In this document: positions 16,940 to 25,119 of the stretch, one piece after another
Layout: the number at the start of each line of letters is the position of its first letter
Numbering within the stretch: the first letter of the stretch is position 1
Assembly (NCBI RefSeq): GCF_001552135.1
Contig: NZ_BCQP01000059.1
Coordinates: forward strand, 18,483 to 82,482
DNA length: 64,000 bases
Source of the DNA: Actinomadura chibensis NBRC 106107
GTDB taxonomy: Bacteria > Actinomycetota > Actinomycetes > Streptosporangiales > Streptosporangiaceae
Reading direction: 5' to 3'
The notes under the pieces: model-generated
Databases searched by the model: none
Seen by the model: only the letters and a program-made list of their open reading frames with translations
Told to the model about the DNA's origin: nothing
Translations under genes and position numbers: made by a program

Positions 16940-18162
16940 CCCTCGGGCTCTACACGGCGGGCGCGGCGGCGGCCCGGACCGGCGACGAGATGTCCGGGCC
17001 CGCGCTGATGCTCGCCGGGCTCGCCGCCACCGGCTCGGCCGCCGCCGGGTCGTTCCTGCTCGCGGGCGTCACGATCACCGCGGCGGCGGGCGGGCCGCTG
17101 CTCGGCGCCGTGCTCGACCGCTCGCCCCGGCCCGGCCGGGTCCTCGGCCGCGCGCTGGCCGGATACGCGGCGGCGCTGGTCGTCGTGCTGCTGTGCGTGG
17201 GGCGGGCGCCGCTCGCCGTCCCGGTGGCGGTCGCGGCGGGCGCGGGCCTGCTCGGGCCCGCGCTGTCCGGCGGGTGGACGTCGCAGTTGCCGCGCGTCGT
17301 CCCGCCGGACGGGCTGGCCCGCGCCAACGCGTTCGACGCGATGACCTACAACGCGGCCGGGCTGGTGGGGCCCGCGCTGGCCGGGCTGGTCGCCGCGGCG
17401 GCGGGCGCGTCCGGGGCCGTGGCGGCGTCCGCCGCGCTGATCGTCCTCGCGCTGCCCGCGGTGCCGCGGGACCCGGGCGGCGCGCGGGCGGCGGAGCCGA
17501 TCGGCGCGGCGCTCGCGGCGGGGTTCCGCGCGATCGCCCGCACACCCGCGCTGACCAGGGCGACCGTCGTCACGGTGGTCTCGTGCGCGGGTCAGGGGAT
17601 GCTGGTCGCCTGCGTCCCGCCGCTCGGCCTGCGGGCCTTCGGCGCGGCGGACCGCGGGACGATGCTGCTCGCCGTCCTCGCCGCCGCCGCGCTCGCCGCC
17701 AACGCGGTGCTGGCCCGGCGTCCCGCGCGGTGGCGGCCGGACGCGGTGATCGCGGGCAGCACGGTCGTCCTCGCGGGGGCGCTCGTGCTGGCCGCGTCCT
17801 GCCACCCGGTCGCGCTCGTCGCGGCGGCGGTGCTCGCGGGCCTCGGCGAGGGGCCGCAGCTCACCGCGCTGTTCGCGGTCCGGCACCGGGAGGCGCCGGA
17901 GGGGCTGCGCGGGCAGATCTTCACCACCGGCGCCAGCCTGAAGATCACGGCGTTCGCGCTCGGCGCGGCCGTCGCGGGCCCGCTCGCCGACCGCGCGCTG
18001 CCCGCCGCTCTCCTCGCGGCCGCCGGTGTCCAGGTGGTCGCTTTTGTTGCCTACCACTGCCTCACCCCTAGGAGCGCTGAGCGGGGAGGAGGAGTTTCAG
18101 GGTCTGGCGGGCGTCGCGGCGGCGTTCGGGGGAGCGCGCCGCGATCGAGGTCAGGGCGGTGA
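16921..18162 (+). CDS. MFS transporter
   Basis: 413 residues from ATG 16921. There is no clear ribosome site, so a leaderless transcript is possible; GTG 16915 is an alternative. About 10-12 hydrophobic segments (for example ALMLAGLAATGSAAAGSFLL). Central loop RDPGGARAAEPIGAALAAG is typical of the DHA-like MFS of actinobacteria. The last 35 residues are glycine/arginine/serine-rich and overlap a convergent small gene by 95 bases, so this tail is probably not conserved. Likely an efflux pump controlled by the CGNR regulator. Confidence 0.82.
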   Translation: MVRNRYALGLYTAGAAAARTGDEMSGPALMLAGLAATGSAAAGSFLLAGVTITAAAGGPLLGAVLDRSPRPGRVLGRALAGYAAALVVVLLCVGRAPLAVPVAVAAGAGLLGPALSGGWTSQLPRVVPPDGLARANAFDAMTYNAAGLVGPALAGLVAAAAGASGAVAASAALIVLALPAVPRDPGGARAAEPIGAALAAGFRAIARTPALTRATVVTVVSCAGQGMLVACVPPLGLRAFGAADRGTMLLAVLAAAALAANAVLARRPARWRPDAVIAGSTVVLAGALVLAASCHPVALVAAAVLAGLGEGPQLTALFAVRHREAPEGLRGQIFTTGASLKITAFALGAAVAGPLADRALPAALLAAAGVQVVAFVAYHCLTPRSAERGGGVSGSGGRRGGVRGSAPRSRSGR

Positions 18163-18235
18163 CGGCGACGGTCGCGGCGTAGAGCGCGCCGGCCGCGCCG
18201 AGTGCCGAATAAAGGTGCTGGACGATGGCGTGCAC
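18068..18235 (-). CDS. Small one-helix protein, 55 residues
   Basis: Starts with GTG 18235, preceded by a consensus AGGAGG four bases upstream; stop TAG at 18068-18070. The product begins MHAIVQHLYSALGAAGALYA, has a single hydrophobic stretch (ALGAAGALYAATVAVTALTS) and ends in a basic tail (RSPERRRDARQTLKLL). Third-position GC is very high in this frame. It overlaps the tail of the convergent MFS gene and is divergent from the STAND NTPase. I do not recognise a family. Confidence 0.65.
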   Translation of the reverse strand: MHAIVQHLYSALGAAGALYAATVAVTALTSIAARSPERRRDARQTLKLLLPAQRS

Positions 18236-18335
18236 TGGGCCTCCTGCTGTCGTTCCGGGAGGCCAGGTGTCGCAGTTCCGGAGGGTTTCCGGCGACCGTT
18301 CCGGCGCTCGCCGGACGCTCGATACGCTGTTCAGT

Positions 18336-18353
18336 CCCGCTTCGGCGGGTTTT
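18336..18353 (+). terminator. UUCG hairpin with U-run in STAND leader
   Basis: CCCGC-TTCG-GCGGG-TTTT: a 5-bp GC stem with the stable UUCG tetraloop and four U residues, 31 bases before the STAND NTPase start. It lies in the putative 5' leader, so it could be an attenuator or an RNA-stabilising cap rather than a terminator of an upstream gene; no gene on this strand ends nearby except the MFS at 18162. Confidence 0.45.
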
Positions 18354-18383
18354 CCGGAGGCGACGCGGGTTCGGACGGGGTCG

Positions 18384-21014
18384 ATGGGCGCAGTGGATCA
18401 CGCAGGCCGCTTCTTCGCCGAACTGTCGGCCGTCAACGACGCGGCGGGCCGTCCCACGCTGGATTACCTGGTGCGCCGGTGCTGGGAGCGCGGGATCGCG
18501 GTCAGCGATTCGACGGTCAACGATTGGCTGAAAGGGGAGAGCGTCCCGTCCCGGAGGTCGCAGCGGGCCTGCATGGAGATCGTGAAGATCCTGGAGGCGA
18601 TGGCCCTTCAGCGGACCGCCGGGTTCGTCCAACGTCCGGACGCGTGGTGGCAGGGCCTTCTGGGAAAGGCGCGCGAGCAGCGGGCGGAGAAGCGCGGCGG
18701 GCGTCCTCCTCGCGCTAAGGAAACGCGCCGGGGGCCGATGATGCTGCCCGCGGATGTGCCCGACTTCACCGGACGCGGCGACGCCGTCCGCGAACTGACG
18801 TCCTGGCTCGAACCCGGCGGCGAGGGGACGGTCTCCGTGGTCAGCGGAATGGGCGGCGCCGGAAAGACCGCTTTGGCCGTGCACGCCGCGCACCGCGTCA
18901 AGCACCGATTCCCAGGCGGAGCCCTGTTCGCGGATTTACGCGGCTACAGCCCCGAAACTCCTTGGGAGGCGGGCGCGACCGCCGAACATCTGCTCCGCGC
19001 GCTCGGAAAGACGGAGGCCCCGGCCACCCCGGAAGAGGCGGTGGGCCTGTGGAGGACGGCACTCTCCCGGCTGGAGGCGCCAATACTCGTCGTGCTCGAC
19101 AATGCCGCGACCGCCGGGCAGATCTCCCCGCTGATTCCCGAGCCGCCGCACCGCCTGCTGGTCACCTCGCGCAATACCCTTTCCGCCCTTCCCGGCCCCC
19201 GTATCGAGCTGGCCCCCTTCGACGCCGAAGGGGCGACGTCGCTTCTCGACCGGGCGCTCCGCCGCACGAATCCCGAGGACGACCGCGTCGCCGCGCGTCC
19301 GGACGACGCCCGCCGCCTCGCCGACCTTTGCGGGCACCTGCCGCTGGCGCTGCACATCGTCGCCGCCCTCCTCCGGGACGATCCGGACACCTCCCTCGCC
19401 GCCCAGGCGGACGAGTTGACCGAGGCCCACGACCGGCTCGACCGGCTGCGCTACGACGACATCGACGAGCAGGGACGCCCGCTGGCCGTCCGCGCCGCGT
19501 TCGAGTTGTCCTACCGGCGGCTCGACGCCGCGCAGGCGCGGGCGTTCCGCCTGCTCGGCGCGATGCCGGGCGCCGACACCGACCTGGAGACCGCGTCCGC
19601 CGTCATCGACCGCGCCGACACGGGCCGTCTCCTCGCCGACCTGACCCGGCTCCACCTGCTGCGCCGAAACCCGGGCAAACGCTGGGACATGCACGACCTC
19701 ATCCGCCTTTACGCCGCCGAACTCGCCCGCGACCACGACGACGAGAACGGTGCGGCCCTCGACCGTTTGCTGGAGCATTACCAGCGCGTTCTTGGGCTGG
19801 CCACCTGTTGGCTGGGCCCGCACGCCAGTCCGCGCAGCGAGCGTTTCCCGGACAGAAGCAGGGCGCTCCGCTGGCTGGACGACGAAAGCCGCAACCTCGC
19901 CGCCTCGGTGGCCGCCGCCCATGCCGACGCGCGCTGGGAGCAGACGTGCGCGATGGCGGCGGAACTCGTCGCCTATTGGGAATTCCGGCGGCACGTCCGC
20001 GAATGGATCGGCGCCGGGAAGCTCGCGCTGGCCGCCGCCGAACATCTCGGGCCCGAAAAGGTCCACGCGGCGTCGGGAATGCTCGGCAACGCCTACCGGG
20101 TGGCGCACCGATACGACGAGGCGATGCCGCAGCTGCGCCGTTCCCTGGAGCTGGCACCGGATCGCCCGGCGATGGGACGGGCCCGCCACAACCTCGGCCT
20201 CGTCCATTTCTGCCTGGGCGACTACGCCGAGGCCGAGGCGTGCCACCGGATCGACATGGAGATCTGCTGGGAATCCGGGGACCTGTACGGCTCCGGCGAA
20301 GCACTCACGGCATTAGGCGACGCCTTGCGGATGCAGGGAAAGCACGAGGCGGCGGCCGACACGCTCAATCGCGCCGTTCTGATGTTCTCCCGGCTCAACC
20401 ATCCCGAGGGCGAGATCCGGGCGCGGACAAATCTCGCCCTCACCCTCCTGGGATGGAACCCCGCACTGTATGGAAGTTGCGGAATCTGGCATCTGTGCCA
20501 CGCCCTGCGGCTCGCGCGGAAACTGGACCACCACCACGCCGAGGCGACCATCTTCCTGAATTTGGCGGCCCTCTACCTGGGGACGTGCCCGGCCTGCCAC
20601 GGCCGCGCCGCCCTGAAATGCGCCACCCACGCCGCCACCCGCTACGAACGGCACGACGACCAGCATGGCCTGGCCCGAGCCTGGCGGAACCTCGGCCAGG
20701 CCCAACGGGCGGTCGGCGACCCGGCCGCCGGACGGCGCACCTTGGAACGGGCGCGGGCCGCGTTCAAGGCGCTCGGCGCGTTCGAGCCCGCCGCCGAGAT
20801 CGCGCGGCAGCTCACCCGTCCGGACGAAGGCCAGGAGCACATCCCCGGCTGTCTCGGCGGGAAGGCGGGCGCCCGCCTGTCCTGGCTGGACGAGCTGCCC
20901 GACTCCGTCCTGCGCGGGGACTTCAGCGTCCTCGACGGATTCGTCTTCCTCGACTTCCGGTACGCGGTCTGGCAACCGGCCGCCGATCAGGAAGGAGACC
21001 GCCGGAGCAGGTAG
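18384..21014 (+). CDS. STAND NTPase: HTH, NB-ARC and TPR domains
   Basis: 876 residues from ATG 18384. Residues 1-90 contain an HTH-like region (VSDSTVNDWLKGESVPSRRS). The NB-ARC core starts near 120 with FTGRGDAVRELTSWL, Walker A GMGGAGKTAL and Walker B APILVVLDNAA; LLVTSR and a GLPLALxxxx-like GHLPLALHIVAALL follow. From about residue 500 there are TPR-like repeats (GRARHNLGLVHFCLGDYAEA, EALTALGDALRMQGKHEAA). A cysteine cluster YLGTCPACHGRAALKC interrupts the TPRs near 765. Such proteins act as ligand-triggered switches or regulators; the effector is probably the HTH. The 3' end overlaps convergent cobF by 28 bases. Confidence 0.85.
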   Translation: MGAVDHAGRFFAELSAVNDAAGRPTLDYLVRRCWERGIAVSDSTVNDWLKGESVPSRRSQRACMEIVKILEAMALQRTAGFVQRPDAWWQGLLGKAREQRAEKRGGRPPRAKETRRGPMMLPADVPDFTGRGDAVRELTSWLEPGGEGTVSVVSGMGGAGKTALAVHAAHRVKHRFPGGALFADLRGYSPETPWEAGATAEHLLRALGKTEAPATPEEAVGLWRTALSRLEAPILVVLDNAATAGQISPLIPEPPHRLLVTSRNTLSALPGPRIELAPFDAEGATSLLDRALRRTNPEDDRVAARPDDARRLADLCGHLPLALHIVAALLRDDPDTSLAAQADELTEAHDRLDRLRYDDIDEQGRPLAVRAAFELSYRRLDAAQARAFRLLGAMPGADTDLETASAVIDRADTGRLLADLTRLHLLRRNPGKRWDMHDLIRLYAAELARDHDDENGAALDRLLEHYQRVLGLATCWLGPHASPRSERFPDRSRALRWLDDESRNLAASVAAAHADARWEQTCAMAAELVAYWEFRRHVREWIGAGKLALAAAEHLGPEKVHAASGMLGNAYRVAHRYDEAMPQLRRSLELAPDRPAMGRARHNLGLVHFCLGDYAEAEACHRIDMEICWESGDLYGSGEALTALGDALRMQGKHEAAADTLNRAVLMFSRLNHPEGEIRARTNLALTLLGWNPALYGSCGIWHLCHALRLARKLDHHHAEATIFLNLAALYLGTCPACHGRAALKCATHAATRYERHDDQHGLARAWRNLGQAQRAVGDPAAGRRTLERARAAFKALGAFEPAAEIARQLTRPDEGQEHIPGCLGGKAGARLSWLDELPDSVLRGDFSVLDGFVFLDFRYAVWQPAADQEGDRRSR

Positions 21015-21727
21015 GTGTCCATGATCCACCCCTTGCGGGCGCGGGCCTCCGCCCTGGTCGCGCGGATCCGCTCGGCGACCTCCGCGACAGGACCCTCGAT
21101 CAGGATCTCGTCCGGCGTGCCCAGGTAGGCGCCCCAGTAGATGTGGAAACCGTCGCCGACCTCACCGAAGGCACAGGCGGCATCGAGCATGACGAGAACG
21201 TCATCGGCCGTCGCCCCCTCGGCGGCGAGCCGCCGCCCGGTCGTGATGTGCACCGGACGTCCGACCCGCGTCAGGCCGACGCGATGCCGCGCGGTGAGTG
21301 CCGAAATGCTGCTGATCCCCGGAATGACCTCGAAGTCGAACTCAACGCCGATCTCGTCCAGCGCGGCGAGCGTGCTGTCGTAGACGCCGGGGTCTCCCCA
21401 AACAAGAAGCGCGCCGGTCTCACCTTCCGCCAGCTCATCTCTGACGAACGACTCGTAGATCTCAGCGCGGCGCGACCGCCAGTCCTCAACGGCGGCGGTG
21501 TAGGCGGACGCGGTCCGGTCGCGCTCAGGATCACGAACCTCAACGACCCGGTACGGCTCGCGCCCGTGCGCGGCGATCAACTCCCGCCGCAGCCCGGTGA
21601 GATCGTCCTTGGCCTCCCCCTTCCCAACGAGCAGAAAGGCGTCCGCCGCCCCGATGGCCTTGGCCCCCTGAAACGTCAGCTGATCGGGATCCCCCGCCCC
21701 AATACCAATGACCAAAAGCCGCTTCAC
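20987..21727 (-). CDS. cobF: Precorrin-6A synthase (deacetylating)
   Basis: 246 residues; GTG 21727 chosen so that the protein begins VKRLLVIGIGAGDPDQLT, the tetrapyrrole methylase start. Other family segments: DAFLLVGKGEAKDDL, LLVWGDPGVYDST, FEVIPGISSISALTARH. CobF methylates C-1 of precorrin-5 and releases acetate, in the aerobic pathway only. It is about 5 kb from the main cobalamin locus, flanked by unrelated genes. Confidence 0.92.
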   Translation of the reverse strand: MKRLLVIGIGAGDPDQLTFQGAKAIGAADAFLLVGKGEAKDDLTGLRRELIAAHGREPYRVVEVRDPERDRTASAYTAAVEDWRSRRAEIYESFVRDELAEGETGALLVWGDPGVYDSTLAALDEIGVEFDFEVIPGISSISALTARHRVGLTRVGRPVHITTGRRLAAEGATADDVLVMLDAACAFGEVGDGFHIYWGAYLGTPDEILIEGPVAEVAERIRATRAEARARKGWIMDTYLLRRSPS

Positions 21728-21823
21728 CCACCCAAGTCTGCCAGACCCCCCATTCCACAACGCACCCTGCGGCGACCAGCAGCGAGCCGTCCTCACCGGC
21801 GGCCTGGTTCGTACCCTGGGGCG

Positions 21824-22459
21824 GTGATCTCTGTGGTCTTCGACGTCGGCGAAACCCTTGTGGACGACACCCGGGAGTGGCAGGCATGGGCCGAGTGGCT
21901 CGGGGTTCCGCCGCACACGATGTCGGCTCTCGTCGGCGCCGTGACGGCCCAAGGCCGCGACAACGCCGACGCGCTACGCCTCATCCAGCCGGGGTTCGAC
22001 CTTCCCGCCGAACGCAGCGCCCGCATCGCCGCCGGACGCGGTGAGCAGATCACCGAGGCCGATCTGTACGGGGACGTCCGCCCCGCTCTGTCGGAGCTTC
22101 GCTCCCTGGGAATGTGGGTCGGCATCGCTGGAAACCAGACCTCGCGTGCCGGTGACTGCCTGCGCGCACTCGATCTGCCTGCCGACGCGATCGCGACCTC
22201 GCAGGAATGGGGAGCGGCCAAGCCGGACCCGGCCTTCTTCACCCGGGTGGCGGAGTGGGCGCCCGGCAGCCCGAACGAGATCGTCTACGTCGGCGATCAT
22301 CCGGCCAACGACATCGGCCCGGCCAAGACCGCGGGCTTGAGGACGGTGCTCGTGCGCCGGGGGCCATGGGGATACCTGTGGGCCGACGACCCGGTCGGCG
22401 GCGGGGCCGCGGACTGGGTCATCGACAGCTTGACCGACCTTCCCCGCTTGCTCCGCTGA
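21824..22459 (+). CDS. HAD-family hydrolase
   Basis: 211 residues from GTG 21824. Motif I VVFDVGETL has Gly where the classical second Asp of DxD stands, as in the FDVGxTL subgroup. Motif II is GIAGNQTS, motif III the Lys of GAAKPDPAFF, motif IV VYVGDHPANDIGPAKTAG. A cap insert at about 15-80 makes it subfamily I-like. Phosphatase or dehalogenase activity on a small metabolite is likely; no neighbour points to a substrate. Divergent from cobF. Confidence 0.85.
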   Translation: MISVVFDVGETLVDDTREWQAWAEWLGVPPHTMSALVGAVTAQGRDNADALRLIQPGFDLPAERSARIAAGRGEQITEADLYGDVRPALSELRSLGMWVGIAGNQTSRAGDCLRALDLPADAIATSQEWGAAKPDPAFFTRVAEWAPGSPNEIVYVGDHPANDIGPAKTAGLRTVLVRRGPWGYLWADDPVGGGAADWVIDSLTDLPRLLR

Positions 22460-22525
22460 GGTTAACGCTCGACGAAGGCGGACCGTATACCTTTGCCCGT
22501 AAGGGGGCCTAGCACGGAGCGCGTG

Positions 22526-23716
22526 GTGACCAGGGACGGGCGAGTCGGCCATCGCATTGCCGCCAAGCGGGTGGCGCGGGGGCTCACCCAGCGGCAACTG
22601 GCAGAGAATGCGCATATCTCACTTAGTACGTTACGCAAGGTCGAGCAGGGCACCCGTCCTGTCACCGACCGGGTCCTGGGGTCGATCGCTGATGCGCTCG
22701 GGGTAGAGCCGGAGGTCCTCACCAGCCGCCGGGTCTACAGCGACAGCCGGGTCCACATCGCAATCCCCGACATCCGCAACGCCATCGATGCCTACGACGT
22801 CCCCGATGACGGTCCCGTGCGCCCCCTGCCCCGGCTACGCGAGATGACCGAGAATGCGATGAGGCGCCGCCTGACCTCGCAGTACACGCGCCTTGCCGAA
22901 GAACTCCCTCCATTACTCGGCGAGTTGGCACGTGTCGTGCTCGAAGAGGGGACCGAGCGGCGCTCCGCGGCGGGCCTGCTCGTCACGGCCTATCGCTCTG
23001 CTGACGCCGTCGCCTACAAGTACGGCTACTACGACCTGTCCGCGCGCCTGATCGAGTTGATGCGCAGATCTGCACAGATTGCAGAAGATCCAGCTCTGAT
23101 CGCCACCGCCGCCTACGTCCGGACCGAGGTGTTCTTCGCAGACAGCCGCAACCTCGCCCCCGGGCTGAAGGCTCTGGAGAACGCGCTGGACGACATGCCC
23201 GATCCGACCTCGCCCGAACTCCGTGCCGCAGCGGGCGCCCTGCACATGCGCGCCGCCGTCGTGGCCGCCAGATTGACCGAGGACTTCGCGTCCGTCAGCG
23301 ATCATCTCCAGGCGGCCTGGGGTCTTGCTCGGGAGACTCCGGAGGGGATCTACAACGGGACTGCCTTCGGCCCGGCCTCATTGCATGTACACGAGGTCTC
23401 GGTCGCCGTAGAGCTCGGGGACGCTGCGCGTGCCATCGAGCTCGCGTCAGGTGGCGAGGCTGCCCACGGGAACATGCGCTTGGACGGCCTGCCGGCCGAG
23501 CGCCGCTCTCATTACTTCATCGACCTGGCCCGCGCCCAATTGTGGCTGGGCCTGCGCGACGAGGTGTTCGCGTCGCTCCAAGCGGCCCGGCAGATCGCTC
23601 CCCAGCATGTGCGCGAGCATCCATTCGTGCACGATGCCCTCGTCACCCTGCTTCGTCTGCATGTGTCCCCGCCGTATGCCCTTGTGGCATTCGCGGAGTG
23701 GGCGCGGGCTATTTAG
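22526..23716 (+). CDS. XRE-family regulator with helical-repeat sensor domain
   Basis: 396 residues; GTG 22526 has GGAG six bases upstream, GTG 22523 is an alternative. N-terminal XRE helix-turn-helix (RIAAKRVARGLTQRQLAENA, ISLSTLRKVEQG). A long alpha-helical region at about 120-396 resembles the TPR-like domain of actinobacterial XRE regulators. A possible -10 TATACC lies at 22486-22491. It precedes the small-gene cluster and may control it. No kinase or secreted partner is evident. Confidence 0.8.
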   Translation: MTRDGRVGHRIAAKRVARGLTQRQLAENAHISLSTLRKVEQGTRPVTDRVLGSIADALGVEPEVLTSRRVYSDSRVHIAIPDIRNAIDAYDVPDDGPVRPLPRLREMTENAMRRRLTSQYTRLAEELPPLLGELARVVLEEGTERRSAAGLLVTAYRSADAVAYKYGYYDLSARLIELMRRSAQIAEDPALIATAAYVRTEVFFADSRNLAPGLKALENALDDMPDPTSPELRAAAGALHMRAAVVAARLTEDFASVSDHLQAAWGLARETPEGIYNGTAFGPASLHVHEVSVAVELGDAARAIELASGGEAAHGNMRLDGLPAERRSHYFIDLARAQLWLGLRDEVFASLQAARQIAPQHVREHPFVHDALVTLLRLHVSPPYALVAFAEWARAI

Positions 23717-23833
23717 CCAGCTCAGAGGTGGTGACACCAGGTGTGTCACTTCCCGGCCCTGCTAGGCATCAGCATCGGAGCGTGGGCGTAGGCCGACCGT
23801 CGAACGGCAGCCCGTCCGCCTGGCCATGAAAAC

Positions 23834-23872
23834 GGCCCCGGCTGGCGCGCGAACGCCAGGAAATCCGGGGCC
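23834..23872 (+). terminator. Two-tier hairpin between XRE gene and small-gene cluster
   Basis: GGCCCCGG at 23834-23841 pairs exactly with CCGGGGCC at 23865-23872, and inside it CTGGCG at 23842-23847 pairs with CGCCAG at 23854-23859; a 5-base GAAAT bulge is left on the 3' side. It separates the regulator from the next gene (23899) and has no U-run. It could be a terminator or a structured leader of the 23899 mRNA, which starts 26 bases later. Confidence 0.6.
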
Positions 23873-23898
23873 TCACCGGAAACGAGGTCCGGCTGAGG

Positions 23899-24360
23899 AT
23901 GACGATATCTGAGAAGGTGACTCGGCTCCGCGCCGAGAACCCAGGCTGGCAGATCGAGTACGACGCGACCCGGCCGGTGCCGTGGCTGGCCGTGCGCGAG
24001 CCGTCCGAGAGCTGGACGGGCGGGCACTCGCTCGTTGAGGCCAAGCTCCCCGGACACCTGGGACGGCTCATGGCCCAGGCGATCGACCTGGCTGCGTTGG
24101 CGTCCGGAAAGGAGGCGTTCCCGTACGCCGAGCGGATCGAGCACCTGACCAACCTGCGCAAGTGGTTCCCCGAGTGGGCGTTCGAGGTGTGCGAGAGCCG
24201 TCCGGTCTGGCACGGGCAGCGCAACTACGCCGACTACGCCGAGCGCGCCGCCGCCGTCACCGAGGTGCGCGGTAACGACCCGAGGGAGTTGGCGCTGCTG
24301 CTGTTGCGGCTCCCGCGTGTGGAGGCCGGGGTGGGAGACGGCCGGGAGGGCGAGCGGTGA
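23899..24360 (+). CDS. Unknown protein, 153 residues
   Basis: Starts with ATG 23899 behind TGAGG. Soluble, mixed charge, rich in Trp and Arg: ENPGWQIEYDATRPVPWLAV and RKWFPEWAFEVCESRPVWHG are aromatic-rich. There is no signal or membrane segment. I do not recognise a domain. Its stop overlaps the start of the next gene (GTGA), so the two are coupled. Codon use is somewhat less GC-biased than the cobalamin genes. Confidence 0.7.
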   Translation: MTISEKVTRLRAENPGWQIEYDATRPVPWLAVREPSESWTGGHSLVEAKLPGHLGRLMAQAIDLAALASGKEAFPYAERIEHLTNLRKWFPEWAFEVCESRPVWHGQRNYADYAERAAAVTEVRGNDPRELALLLLRLPRVEAGVGDGREGER

Positions 24361-24617
24361 GGGCACCGCGCCGCGCGCGTGAGGCCGAGCGGCAGATCGC
24401 CGGGTTCGCGGTGTACGAGCTGCCGGACGGTTCCTGGCGAGCCATCTCAGAGCAGGACGGCGCGCGGGTGGTCGAGCACGAGCGATGGTGCGAACTGGCC
24501 TGGACATGCATCTCGTCACGGATCTCCGAGGAGCTGCGGGTCGCGGGCGAGGAACTCGCCGCCCGCATGTCCGAGCCCGGCCGCGCCTGGCGCAACGAGC
24601 CCGAACCCCTCGAATGA
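24357..24617 (+). CDS. Unknown small protein, 86 residues
   Basis: GTG 24357 overlaps the upstream stop by 4 bases. Highly charged: an N-terminal basic head (RAPRRAREAERQIAGF), then YELPDGSWRAISEQDG and a Trp/Cys-rich middle (ERWCELAWTCISSRI). Probably cytoplasmic. No family recognised. A repeat hairpin follows directly after the stop. Confidence 0.65.
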   Translation: MRAPRRAREAERQIAGFAVYELPDGSWRAISEQDGARVVEHERWCELAWTCISSRISEELRVAGEELAARMSEPGRAWRNEPEPLE

Positions 24618-24620
24618 GCG

Positions 24621-24672
24621 AGGGCGGCGCCGCCGGTCGACACCGCCCCCCTGGTCCCGGCCGCGCCGCCCT
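24621..24672 (+). repeat. Intercistronic hairpin, copy 1
   Basis: AGGGCGGCGC at 24621-24630 pairs with GCGCCGCCCT at 24663-24672. The whole stretch is closely similar to 25033-25080, including the loop (GCCGGTGGACACC-like, then CCCCGGCC). Both copies lie between a stop codon and the next small gene. Confidence 0.7.
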
Positions 24673-24716
24673 TCCGCCCCAGCACACCCCGAGATCGGAC
24701 GAGACGAGGAAGACCG

Positions 24717-25028
24717 ATGACTCAGGACTACGGGCCGTTGGACCCGCTGTATGAAGCCGTCCGGGCCCGCGCGCCGCAGGTGGAGGCGGCTCGCGTCCAT
24801 TGTGGCCTCACCACGGAGGCCGAGCGGAACGAGCCGATGCAGTACGTGCGCGTCAGCTACCGGACGAACGGGCCTCGCCGCGTCGTCTGGGACACCAGCC
24901 TGGGCGCGTACCGATGGGACAGCGGCCCGCACTCCGGCGTGCAGCTCGGCCCCGACGCCGACGTGGCCGCCGTCCGCATCGCCCATGCGCTCGGCGCGTC
25001 GTTCGCCCCGGCTCCGGCCGCGGAGTGA
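24717..25028 (+). CDS. Unknown small protein, 103 residues (paralogue of the 25120 product)
   Basis: ATG 24717 with GAGGA upstream. The C-terminal 80 residues align by eye with the product of 25120-25533: EAVRARAPQVEAARV against DAAVRRIAPQVSVSLV, YVRVSYRTNGPRRVVWD against VHVIYRNRGPLILGWD, and AVRIAHALGA against RAADMLGA. Probably a small alpha/beta domain. It lacks the cysteine head of its paralogue. Function unknown. Confidence 0.7.
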   Translation: MTQDYGPLDPLYEAVRARAPQVEAARVHCGLTTEAERNEPMQYVRVSYRTNGPRRVVWDTSLGAYRWDSGPHSGVQLGPDADVAAVRIAHALGASFAPAPAAE

Positions 25029-25032
25029 ACCA

Positions 25033-25080
25033 GGGGCGGCGCCGCCGGTGGACACCCCCTGGCCCCGGCCGCGCCGCCCC
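25033..25080 (+). repeat. Intercistronic hairpin, copy 2
   Basis: GGGGCGGCGC at 25033-25042 pairs with GCGCCGCCCC at 25071-25080. CCAGGGG at 25030-25036 could alternatively pair with CCCCTGG at 25056-25062, giving two exclusive folds. Duplicate of 24621-24672. Confidence 0.7.
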
Positions 25081-25119
25081 TTCTCGCCTCTAACCCGTCC
25101 TCGACAAGGAGGCTTGCTT

